Source: Petasospora fabianii
Lineage: Eukaryota > Ascomycota > Saccharomycetes > Phaffomycetales > Wickerhamomycetaceae
Length of the DNA stretch: 64,000 nt
Assembly (NCBI GenBank): GCA_022641835.1
Contig: CP048715.1
Span: 1,488,001-1,552,000, forward strand
Direction of reading: 5' to 3'
A model generated the notes under the pieces. That model searched no databases. It saw only the letters and a list, made by a program, of their open reading frames with translations, and was not told the origin of the DNA. Positions 29,538-38,140 of the stretch are shown piece after piece (the first letter of the stretch is position 1; each line of letters begins with the position of its first letter). Position numbers and translations under genes: made by a program.

Positions 29538-30911
29538 ATGCCAGATACTCCTAGCCCGATACCACAGAAACCCACCAAAGACACAGTAAACTACGTATTG
29601 GGCCTACTTGGACGTCAACGACCAACGACAGTACGAGATTGCACAACTGACGAGGACATCGAGGACCCCACATTCTTACAATTTGACACAATGGCGACAC
29701 AGACCACACAGATGACCAATGTTGAAGATGAATTATTCACCGAGACAATTGAATCCCAGAGAGAGACAGAGGAAGTTGTGAAACAGATTTTCGACCAGTA
29801 CCTCGAATCTGGAGAGACACCACATCTGTACAAGAAGAAGCACACCAAGTATCTCAACATGGCACTCGGACCACTCCCACACATGTTCAAGTCGCTGGAT
29901 GCATCGCAACCATGGTTGGTTTACTGGGTGTGTAATGCATTGGCGATCTTAGGAGAGAATGTTGAATCTGAGAAGAGAGAGTTGATTATTAAGCGATTAT
30001 TGAGTATGCAACATGAAGATGGTGGATTTTGCGGTGGAATGGGACAGCTAGCTCACTTAGCCCCAAGCTATGCTGCTGTACTTTCGTTTGCACTGTTAGG
30101 TGACGAAGAAGCATGGGCAAAGATTGATAGAGCAAAGATGTACAAGTGGTTGATGTCTTTGAAGAGAAGCGATGGTGCCTTCGTGATGCACTTGGGTGGA
30201 GAGCATGATACAAGATCAGCTTACTGTGCTTTAGTCATAGCCTCATTGCTTGATATCATAACCCCGGAATTGGTTGAAGGAACCGCTGAATGGCTTGGCA
30301 GGTGCCAGACATTTGAAGGTGGCTTTGGAGGAGTGCCATATGACGAGGCGCATGGAGGATACACATTCTGTGGTACTGCAGCCCTAATGATTCTCGGTAA
30401 AGATGTTCTTCACCGTGTAATCAAGTTGGAACCATTGATTGAATGGGTTACAGCGAGACAGATGAAGCTTGAAGGTGGCTTTTCTGGACGCTCAAACAAA
30501 CTTGTGGACGGCTGTTATAGTTACTGGGTCGGGGGAGCCGTACCTATCCTTGAGGTTTTGACTGGATCGGAAATAATGTCTCGTGCTTCTCTTCAGAACT
30601 ACATCCTGACATGCTGTCAGAATGATCAGTATGGAGGACTCAGAGACAAACCACCTATGAATGCTGACTTCTACCACACCAACTACGTCTTGCTCGGTCT
30701 GTCCGTGGCTCAGAACCGCTTTACAATGGTGGAAAACCAAAACTTGGCTAATAAATCAGATATAGCAGCATACTCTATCCAGAGTCGTCCTGCAAATATC
30801 ACATCGGTTGTCGTCAGTGAGGAAGATGTACTTGTGCCTCTTGACCCAGTGTTCGCCTTGCCTGCTGGTGCTGCGGAGAAGATGAAACTCTTTTTCATGT
30901 CTCAGAAATGA
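29538..30911 (+). CDS. RAM1: Protein farnesyltransferase beta subunit Ram1
   Basis: 457 residues from the ATG at 29538 (MPDTPSP). Four to five prenyltransferase alpha-alpha repeats with the GGFxGG signature are visible (EDGGFCGGMGQ, FEGGFGGVPYDEAHGGYTFCG, LEGGFSGRSNKLVDGCYSYW). Zinc ligands are Asp324 and Cys326 in VDGCYSYW and His380 in DFYHTNYVLLGLS. With Ram2 it farnesylates CaaX proteins such as Ras, a-factor and Ydj1. RAM1 followed by UBX3 on the same strand and SRP14 convergent is exactly the S. cerevisiae YDL090-YDL092 order. Confidence 0.95.
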   Translation: MPDTPSPIPQKPTKDTVNYVLGLLGRQRPTTVRDCTTDEDIEDPTFLQFDTMATQTTQMTNVEDELFTETIESQRETEEVVKQIFDQYLESGETPHLYKKKHTKYLNMALGPLPHMFKSLDASQPWLVYWVCNALAILGENVESEKRELIIKRLLSMQHEDGGFCGGMGQLAHLAPSYAAVLSFALLGDEEAWAKIDRAKMYKWLMSLKRSDGAFVMHLGGEHDTRSAYCALVIASLLDIITPELVEGTAEWLGRCQTFEGGFGGVPYDEAHGGYTFCGTAALMILGKDVLHRVIKLEPLIEWVTARQMKLEGGFSGRSNKLVDGCYSYWVGGAVPILEVLTGSEIMSRASLQNYILTCCQNDQYGGLRDKPPMNADFYHTNYVLLGLSVAQNRFTMVENQNLANKSDIAAYSIQSRPANITSVVVSEEDVLVPLDPVFALPAGAAEKMKLFFMSQK

Positions 30912-31381
30912 GTAATTTAAGATCACAATTGTCAGGGTGGTTTGCCCTCATAGTATCTAACCACCAAATGTCCATTAAGATAGTTAATGAGTAAATGTCA
31001 TGCTTCAACACCTCAGCACATCATAGGAACATAGTGTGTATTGCTCAGCGGAAAAATTCTCTGGAAGTCTATTCCATTCAGAGTATACTATCATGGCCGA
31101 CAACTGCCAACAAGGGCCTGTGCTTTATCATAGCCACAATTCATCGTAATTGTTTCACAGTCATAGATTAAAGGTGTATGCCTCCTAACCGAGATTGCTA
31201 TGGCAACAGACTCTATATAGATTTATTTCGCGGAGGATTTTGATTGCGGCCACGACTTCTTGGGTGATCTCCATTTTAATACACACGAAAGGTGTAGAAC
31301 AAGGAGCTCATTTACTTGGACAAAGGTGACAAGTGATTGATATCCTCATTTCCACATACCCACTCAAAAAGATCCTGAACA
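30912..31381. other. intergenic between RAM1 and UBX3
   Basis: 470 bases, no ORF longer than a few dozen codons. A TATATAG element lies near 31215. Presumed UBX3 promoter. Confidence 0.5.
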
Positions 31382-32938
31382 ATGGACACACTGACATCAT
31401 CAGAACAGGGTCTGGTAACAGAGTTTGTTTCTATTACAAACTACCCGGGACCCCCACACACTGCTATACCATATCTGCAAGCTAGTGATTGGAACCTTGA
31501 GCGTGCTATAATCATGTACTTCGAGAGTTCTCCCGAAGCAAACGAACAGCTGAATTCAAGTGCTAGACGTGTCAGCTTTCCTGGTGGCTTTCCAGGCGAT
31601 GAGTCCGAAGTTATCCCACAAAATCAAAGACCACCATCCGCAGGACGGGGTGGCAATGCCATCACTGAATTCTTCGAGTCTATCAAGGCTAAGATCTCTC
31701 AACTAGGTCGTTCTTCTACTGATGGCTACGTTCCTATCAGCAATGATAGTTTTGCCTCGACGCGAACGTTTATGGAATTAAGTACCAAGAACAAACTCGT
31801 TTATGTCCTTCAACTGCTCCTCTACATCCCCGTTTACATCATGCACAAGATCACTCTAGTAGCATTTATGGTGCTAGTGAAGCTTTTCCCTATAGTCAAA
31901 CGACTTACTGGTCGATACTTCCAAAACAGAAACAGTGCACGCTCCGAACCAAAAGCTGTTGATCCTGCACAGATAGCTCGCAGCTTCATCAATGAATTCA
32001 ACATGACCTATCGCAATGATAACAGCATCGATTTTTACGAAGGTGGATACACGTCTGCTTTATTTGTGAGTAAGAGGGATGCAAGATTCATGGTTGTTTA
32101 TCTACACAGTGATCATCATGATGATACAGATTCGTTTGTGAGAGATACGTTACTAGATGACTCTGTGGTGAAGTTCTTTCAAGAGCACAATATCCTGGTA
32201 TGGGGTGGTAATGTAATTGATTCGGAGGCATATCAGGTATCCAATGTGCTCTCTTGCACAAAGTATCCGTTCTTAGCCCTGCTCTGCTTAAAGTCGAACA
32301 CTCAGGAGACACCAGATGGTCCAACTCAAGGAACACCAACAATGAGTGTTGTCTCTAGGGTGCAAGGTGTGATCTCTCCAGAGAAGTTGATTGATAAGTT
32401 CTCCTCACAAATTGAAAGGCTTGAACCTACCTTGGTCACCTTAAGGGCTGAGAGACAACAGCAAGCACTAGCGAGAGTCGTCAGAGAACAACAGGATCAA
32501 GCTTATCAGACATCACTGGCAAGAGACCGTGCTGCCGCTGAGCAGAGAAGATTAGAACGAGAACTAGTTGCAAAGAAAGAACAGTGGCTCAACTGGAGAG
32601 CTACCACATTGAAGGATGAGGTTCCTGCTGAAAATAAAGGAGAGTTTGCAAGAGTCGCTATTAGAATGACAGATGGTGAAAGGGTATCGAGACGCTTTGC
32701 CAAGGATGCTAGTATTGAGGAGATTTACGCATTTGTGGAGTTGTATCAAAAGGGGTTCCTAGGAAAAGATGTTAGCGATGCTGAAGGCCCAGAAGACTTT
32801 GTATATCCGTTTGGATTCAGATTGGTGTCACCTATGCCAAGGGCTGAGTTGGATCCAGCATCAGATACCATGATCAAAGATGAGCCTGTGGTGTGGCCTT
32901 CTGGAAACTTGTTCGTGGAGGTTTTAGATGACGATTAA
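31382..32938 (+). CDS. UBX3: UBX-domain membrane protein Ubx3 (FAF2/UBXD8 family)
   Basis: 518 residues. A UBA-like domain is at 1-50 (VTEFVSITNYP ... WNLERAIIMYF), a membrane hairpin at about 130-165, a thioredoxin-like UAS domain at about 190-320, a basic/acidic coiled coil at about 330-400, and a UBX domain to the end (VAIRMTDGERVSRRFAKDAS ... FGFRLVSPMPRAELDP). The family recruits Cdc48 to membrane ubiquitin ligases. Position between RAM1 and SRP14 identifies it as the UBX3 ortholog (Golgi Dsc ligase subunit); the N-terminal UBA, absent from S. cerevisiae Ubx3, recalls Ubx2 (ER ligases). UBX2 therefore remains an alternative. Confidence 0.8.
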   Translation: MDTLTSSEQGLVTEFVSITNYPGPPHTAIPYLQASDWNLERAIIMYFESSPEANEQLNSSARRVSFPGGFPGDESEVIPQNQRPPSAGRGGNAITEFFESIKAKISQLGRSSTDGYVPISNDSFASTRTFMELSTKNKLVYVLQLLLYIPVYIMHKITLVAFMVLVKLFPIVKRLTGRYFQNRNSARSEPKAVDPAQIARSFINEFNMTYRNDNSIDFYEGGYTSALFVSKRDARFMVVYLHSDHHDDTDSFVRDTLLDDSVVKFFQEHNILVWGGNVIDSEAYQVSNVLSCTKYPFLALLCLKSNTQETPDGPTQGTPTMSVVSRVQGVISPEKLIDKFSSQIERLEPTLVTLRAERQQQALARVVREQQDQAYQTSLARDRAAAEQRRLERELVAKKEQWLNWRATTLKDEVPAENKGEFARVAIRMTDGERVSRRFAKDASIEEIYAFVELYQKGFLGKDVSDAEGPEDFVYPFGFRLVSPMPRAELDPASDTMIKDEPVVWPSGNLFVEVLDDD

Positions 32939-33019
32939 TGCTTCGACATGTATGCTACGATGATATGGACATGTGTGTAGAGTCGTTAACCGTTTACTTT
33001 CAATATGTGACATGATCAT

Positions 33020-33476
33020 TCACTTGGCAGCTTTCTTCTTCTTAGACTTCTTGGTCTTCTTGAGACCAACAACGCCTGATTTGATAACAGAAGAGTATTC
33101 CTTCCAGAATTTCGACAAGGCATCGGGTTGGACAACAGTGGAGATCTTTTGCTTCTTTGACTTATCGCTGTTACCATCTGTGAGCCTTATAAGAATTGGG
33201 TATGTTTTGTTGGATTTAGAGAGCTTGGATTTCTTTAGCACAGGCTCATCTGTAGAAAATTGTGAGAGTTCGGTCTTATCAGTACCTTCAACTTCATTGT
33301 GTTCAATGTAGCGTTTTTGAGTGATGTAAACAGAAGATCTGGTCTCCTGTGACTTGCTGAAGAGGTCTGCAGCTGCCTGAAGGAACTATCGAGATGTTAG
33401 TCAACCGGGGTCTTTATCTGGTGAAATTTTGGGGGAGTTTCGCAATACAAACCTCTGTATTACTCAGAAGAGTCAT
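33020..33476 (-). CDS. SRP14: Signal recognition particle subunit Srp14, one intron
   Basis: Exon 2 is clear: 33373-33020 encodes SSVYITQKRYIEHNEVEG, then TYPILIRLTDG, then KISTVV and FWKEYSSVIKSGVVGLKK and a lysine-rich end, all as in Srp14. There is no ATG in that exon. A short exon 1 (33476-33453, MTLLSNTE) with a GTTTGT donor, a TGACTAAC branch site and a GCAG acceptor ending at 33374 joins in frame across a 79-base intron, giving 125 residues that align with the human N-terminus (LLESEQFLTELTRLFQK). Nearer AGs (33387, 33378) would shift the frame, so the acceptor is inferred from frame and alignment. Srp14 binds the Alu domain of SRP RNA and slows elongation. Convergent with UBX3. Confidence 0.82.
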
Positions 33477-34658
33477 TATTAGTAAATTATGGGTGTAACA
33501 AGCCTGCTTTGGACGAACCGCTCAAGATTTAATTGTCTTTAATGGGTCGACGTTGAACATCACCTCGACTCCTCCATCAAAATCCGCGAAATCAGTAGTG
33601 GTGTCTGGGTGTGTTGATGGAGTGCGATGGAAAGCAGAGGACTGTATCTGAATTCTTTTCGATCTGTGTTTTTGATCATCATTTTGGTCTCAAAGAGTTA
33701 TCAGACCACTTACTTAGATACAGAAGTGATAACCAAGCAAAACCTGTTGACGTCACTCAAGGTGTAGTGAGTGTGAAGGGGGTACGAGCGTTTTGATAAG
33801 GCAGATGCAGCTGCATGGATCACAAGCTTATCAGAGTACTTGACAGGGATGAAGGTTGCTATGTGACAAATCAAAACAAAGAAACACAACAGATCCAGTG
33901 ACTGCTTCTCCTTGCAACAAGGATCAGGCTCGGTATAACGACTTGATGAAGACGAAGGAGCAAGTGTACCACCTACGCGATTTGTAGTGCGTAGCTGCTT
34001 GAAAACGTGTGGCTCCGATGCACCGAAGCTCATCTCCAAAAGAGATCAGTTTCCATCAGCGATAATGAAAGATGATGCACAAACGTACAACTCTAGCCTG
34101 TCAGATCAGCGCATCTGTCTTCTCGAAGTGCAGTTCGAAGCAGCCCTGACACATTTTAGAGAACGTTTTGGGCAGCTTCCCCGCGATGACTATGTTTACC
34201 TTCTTCCCAAATAGGAAGTCTTGTTCACGACGGATTTGACGGCTATGGAACAGGCCACAGGCGCAGTATTCCATCTATCTAGTGCCGGATTTAGCAAACA
34301 TTGTACGTGTAAATCCAATCCTTGTCCAGAACTCAAAAGGATCCACAATCCTCCTTATCAACAGTTCACGAAACAACACATATTTCCTTGGAGCCAAAGC
34401 ACAAATACTCACCGGTTCTCTCGCTGATCACCCTACCACACGACACCATTAGAGTAACAGGTGAAAAGCTCTTAAGCGTGTAAGGGACCACACATTTGTC
34501 TGTCACATTGGACATCACACACATACACATATATACACACGACCGTAACCTTCCACCTCCTCAAATCACAACACGACAACTCTCACCTCTTGTTTCACTC
34601 CGTCACATTCATTCCCCCTTCACTCAGTCAAGATATATCCACCTATACACATCACACA
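33477..34658. other. intergenic between SRP14 and the GCK-III kinase
   Basis: About 1.2 kb. It holds an exact CRE/ATF-type palindrome TGACGTCA at 33748-33755 (about 270 bases from the SRP14 start), a possible small gene at 33939-34214, and CA-rich leader sequence just before the kinase gene. No RNA gene was recognised. Confidence 0.45.
34065..34214 (+). CDS. possible small gene or terminal exon, unknown function
   Basis: From the ATG at 34065 the frame gives 49 residues with a convincing amphipathic helix (LLEVQFEAALTHFRERFGQLP). The same frame is open back to 33939 without an ATG, encoding 91 residues that look protein-like, which hints at a 3' exon. A TATAAC branch-like site at 33934-33939 and AG acceptors a few bases later could support this; an upstream frame (ATG 33617, ending near a GTACGA at 33780) could be the first exon. 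I do not recognise the product. Confidence 0.3.
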   Translation: MKDDAQTYNSSLSDQRICLLEVQFEAALTHFRERFGQLPRDDYVYLLPK

Positions 34659-36197
34659 ATGAGATACCTTAGTGCCAACCAATTCGATGTCTTTGAACAA
34701 ATTGGCAAAGGTGGTTTCGGAGTCGTCTACAGAGGAATTGACAAAGTCACCAAGCAGCCCGTGGCCATCAAACAGATTGACCTTGAGAAGACAGATAGTA
34801 TCGAAGACCTCCAGCGAGAGATCAAGATACTATCACTATGTCGTCTCGATCAAATCACAAGGTACCATGGGTGTTTCCTCAAAGGTCATAAGCTATGGAT
34901 CATCATGGAATATTTGGATGCCGGGTCCTGTATGGACTTACTTGCACCAGGTCCGATCAAGGAGAAACACATCGCCATATTGCTTAGAGAATTGTTACAC
35001 GCTTTATGCTATCTTCATGAGAATAGCCGCATCCACAGAGATATCAAGGCCGCCAACATCTTGTTGAACAAGAATGGTGATGTCAAGATTGCAGACTTCG
35101 GTGTCTCTACACAGCTCTCTAATAACTTGTCAAGAAGAAACACATTTGTCGGTTCACCTTACTGGATGTCACCAGAAGTAATAATGGAGGAAGAGTATAA
35201 TTTTAAGGCAGACATATGGTCTCTTGGTATTACTGCCATTGAACTTGCTACGGGTAAACCACCATTATCACACATTCCACCAATGAAAGTTCTATTCAAG
35301 ATCCCAGAGAACAGCCCACCACGACTTGAAGGTGAGAAATTCTCAGAAGAGTTCAAAGATTTTGTTGCACATTGTCTTCAAATGAATCCAAATAGTCGTC
35401 CAAGTGCCAAACGTTTACTCAAACATCGCTTCATTACATGGGCTGGAAGGAAGTCATCTCTCATTGAATTGATACAGAGAAGAGAGAAGTGGGAGCTTAA
35501 TCATGCCGATGATATCAAGAAACACCAACGCCTTTATGTTCCCACCGTTATGGAAGACCGTGGTCAACATGAAGATAGTAGTATTACTTTTGACTTTGAC
35601 GACAGTTCAGACAAGATTGGCAATGCTTCAGAGGTTATCATTACTAAGAAGTCTCCACTGAAGTATAGTGGCCGTGATACGTCTGTCTTGTCTCAGAACA
35701 ATTCAATTCTTAACATGGCTTCACCACCCTCAAACTCATTCAAACATCGAGTATCATCATCATCTTCTTCATCATCCTCACCAACACGACTTCCAGTTTC
35801 CAAGCGCAGGGTCTCAGTGAAGCCAAACATAACCAAGGAAGCCATCACCTCCGCCTTCCAAGACACAATCAGATCTATTCCATGCAACGATGATGTTCAG
35901 ATGGTTAAGCTTGAACATATCAACCTTCTCCTACAAGAACTTGACGAATCCACCATTACTTCTGTCCATCACAAGTTCACAACCCTCCTAGAGAAGCACA
36001 CAACCACCACACCAGCATCACCACCAGAATCAAAGTCTGAGAAAGAAGGGAAGGAGCTGAAACAACAACAGAAGGTGTACTCCAGTACTGCAATAGTGAA
36101 GAAGGGAAACGTGGACGATAAGCAGGTACACGGTCCTAGAAAAGCCGAGAGTGAGAAGCTGTTGTTGAAGAGATGGGCGGATCAATACTTTATTTAA
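34659..36197 (+). CDS. STE20-family protein kinase, GCK-III group (Sps1/Kic1/Sid1-like)
   Basis: 512 residues from the ATG at 34659. The kinase domain is N-terminal (about 8-262): glycine loop GKGGFGVV (16-23), Lys38, Glu54, HRD 126-128, DFG 146-148, activation loop Thr162 and GSPYWMSPEV. The C-terminal half is Ser/Thr-rich, with an EHINLLLQELDES helix near the end, as in GCK-III kinases that bind Mo25/Hym1-type scaffolds. In S. cerevisiae the group has Sps1 (sporulation, 490 aa) and Kic1 (RAM network, 1080 aa); size favours Sps1, while fission-yeast Sid1 and Nak1 are equally good relatives. Kinase identity is certain; the exact ortholog is not. Confidence 0.9.
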   Translation: MRYLSANQFDVFEQIGKGGFGVVYRGIDKVTKQPVAIKQIDLEKTDSIEDLQREIKILSLCRLDQITRYHGCFLKGHKLWIIMEYLDAGSCMDLLAPGPIKEKHIAILLRELLHALCYLHENSRIHRDIKAANILLNKNGDVKIADFGVSTQLSNNLSRRNTFVGSPYWMSPEVIMEEEYNFKADIWSLGITAIELATGKPPLSHIPPMKVLFKIPENSPPRLEGEKFSEEFKDFVAHCLQMNPNSRPSAKRLLKHRFITWAGRKSSLIELIQRREKWELNHADDIKKHQRLYVPTVMEDRGQHEDSSITFDFDDSSDKIGNASEVIITKKSPLKYSGRDTSVLSQNNSILNMASPPSNSFKHRVSSSSSSSSSPTRLPVSKRRVSVKPNITKEAITSAFQDTIRSIPCNDDVQMVKLEHINLLLQELDESTITSVHHKFTTLLEKHTTTTPASPPESKSEKEGKELKQQQKVYSSTAIVKKGNVDDKQVHGPRKAESEKLLLKRWADQYFI

Positions 36198-36935
36198 ATC
36201 TTTGAGCATCACATGAGAGCTAGGAATACCCATGGGATTATATTGGAAAGGGACTTGAGCTACAACTTTATGACTTTTTTTTGTTATAGGGACTTGCATT
36301 AAACGATTACTTCTTATCATACATTGATGCATAGCTCTGCGTGGACGTGGATCGGCGGATCAGCCCAAGCACTATAGCAGAGTCTTCTGTAGCACAGATT
36401 TTCCTAGATTGGATTTATAACCATGTGTCTAATTTAGCTAAATTGGATATGTCGCATATACTGGCTACAGCTTACTTCTCCTAATTTGCGCCTGAGCTGG
36501 TGTAGAGCGTTGCGCCATCTGCAGGACCAGTCACAATCTCTTAAAGCAGAACACACGTTCTCTGTATATCATATATCCCTAGGAGCCAACATTTCAGATC
36601 TAGAGTTCAGAGTATAGAAGCAAAAGCATAAGATCTGATGGAAAGATAGTCTAGGGGTAATAAGGGTACCCCTGAGCCGTCCTCGCAACCTTCGCGAGCA
36701 ATGACACAAAGGGTTCCCCCACAACGTGGGCCGAGAAGACACTTTCCCGATAGATTGCCGATCTTCTCGAGAACATGTGCTCGGTACACCTCGGTGTGCA
36801 CGGATAATTTCCTTTTCCCTCTTTCACCTCTGTGGACATATATAAACCCACAATCACCCACATTGTCTACACTCCGTCACATTCCGTTGGCCCCTCAATC
36901 TTGACCTGCAGTGTATTGGACTACTCCACACAGCC
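36198..36935. other. intergenic between kinase gene and AIM6
   Basis: 738 bases. A consensus TATA box (TATATAAA, 36839-36846) lies 90 bases before the AIM6 start. The remainder shows no convincing ORF or RNA gene. Confidence 0.55.
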
Positions 36936-37859
36936 ATGCACTTCATCATCTCACTCTCTGCTCTTGTTGCCCTTGCAACATGTGCACCAATACAACAGAC
37001 AATCCAGAGTTTGAAGGATACACCTGCAACCCGCTACTCCTCTGATTTTACTAGGGATATCTTTGTAAAGAAGATCCATTCGCATAACGACTACTGGAGA
37101 GATGTTCCACTTTACGATGCCCTATCTTATGGTGTTCAGTCTGTTGAAGCCGATGTATGGTACTTTGGTAATGGTGATGAAACTTTGTATGTTGGTCATC
37201 ACGATGCTGCATTGGGACCAGCCAGAACGTTTGCCTCACTTTACATCAATCCATTAGTGGAGATTCTCACACAGGCAAACCCTGTGAATGAATTCACCTC
37301 GGGTCAGAAATCTCCATATGGTGTCTTTGATACTTCATCGAGTGACACACTATACCTTTTCGTTGACTTGAAGACCGATGGTAACACCACATGGCCAATT
37401 GTTGAGAAGGCATTGGAACCATTGAGAGAAAAAGGTTGGTTAACTGAGTTTAACGGTACAGATATCGTCACAGGTCCAGTCACAGTTATTGGTACTGGTA
37501 ACACACCATACGAGTACGTTTCCTCCCAAACTACTCGTGATTACTTCTATGATGGTCCATTAGCAACTTTGAATGACTCTTATCCAGCTACGTTGAATCC
37601 AATTGCATCTGCTTCTTTGTCTAATGTTGTTGGTATCAAGGACAAGAACGAAATTGGCATTGATGGTTTGAACGAGGAACAGTATGTCAAGTTGAACTCA
37701 ACGATACAGACTGCTCATTCTCAAGGTTGTTTGACTCGTATTTGGGATGTGGATTGGTGGCCAGTTGCTAGAAGAGATGCCCTTTGGAGACAGATCATTG
37801 CCTCTGGTTCTGACTTTTTGAACGCTGATGATTTGGAACTAGCATCTACATTTGTTTGA
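36936..37859 (+). CDS. AIM6: Aim6-like PLC-type phosphodiesterase-fold protein, secreted
   Basis: 307 residues with a signal peptide (about 1-17). The motif IHSHNDYWRDVPLYDAL, then VEADVWYF and YVGHHD, defines the Aim6/Lrc1 family, a TIM-barrel relative of phosphatidylinositol-specific phospholipase C and glycerophosphodiester phosphodiesterases. His, Asn, Asp, Glu and Asp residues at the barrel mouth are in place. S. cerevisiae AIM6 (YDL237W) was named for altered mitochondrial inheritance; its biochemical activity is unknown. Sequons NGT, NDS, NST and NTT suggest N-glycosylation. The signal peptide suggests a secreted or vacuolar enzyme. Confidence 0.85.
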   Translation: MHFIISLSALVALATCAPIQQTIQSLKDTPATRYSSDFTRDIFVKKIHSHNDYWRDVPLYDALSYGVQSVEADVWYFGNGDETLYVGHHDAALGPARTFASLYINPLVEILTQANPVNEFTSGQKSPYGVFDTSSSDTLYLFVDLKTDGNTTWPIVEKALEPLREKGWLTEFNGTDIVTGPVTVIGTGNTPYEYVSSQTTRDYFYDGPLATLNDSYPATLNPIASASLSNVVGIKDKNEIGIDGLNEEQYVKLNSTIQTAHSQGCLTRIWDVDWWPVARRDALWRQIIASGSDFLNADDLELASTFV

Positions 37860-38140
37860 TACAAGACTTCTGTTATCATACAATAGAGCTTTTTACAATA
37901 TCAAGAATATAAAAAGAATGCTTTCATAAACAAATTATTTCAATATTTTGTAGTTTAGTAAGAATCGAACTGATGACTAGCTGTGTGCATGGCCAAGTCG
38001 TCATCGCGCAACCTTCTCAAGAAGGCTTCGTCCAGAAATCGTACAGTTGTCAAACACCACGTCAAGAAGACATGGCGGAGTAGTCAATAGTCTCATTATA
38101 CCAATATACTCACAGAAACACACACATATATATATACACA

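Noticed and set aside
37961-38051. second tRNA-like stretch with GTTCGATTC and GACAAC at the same spacing
   Set aside because: The equal spacing to the 26-kb locus was intriguing, but the internal sequences do not align and no cloverleaf forms; probably coincidence.
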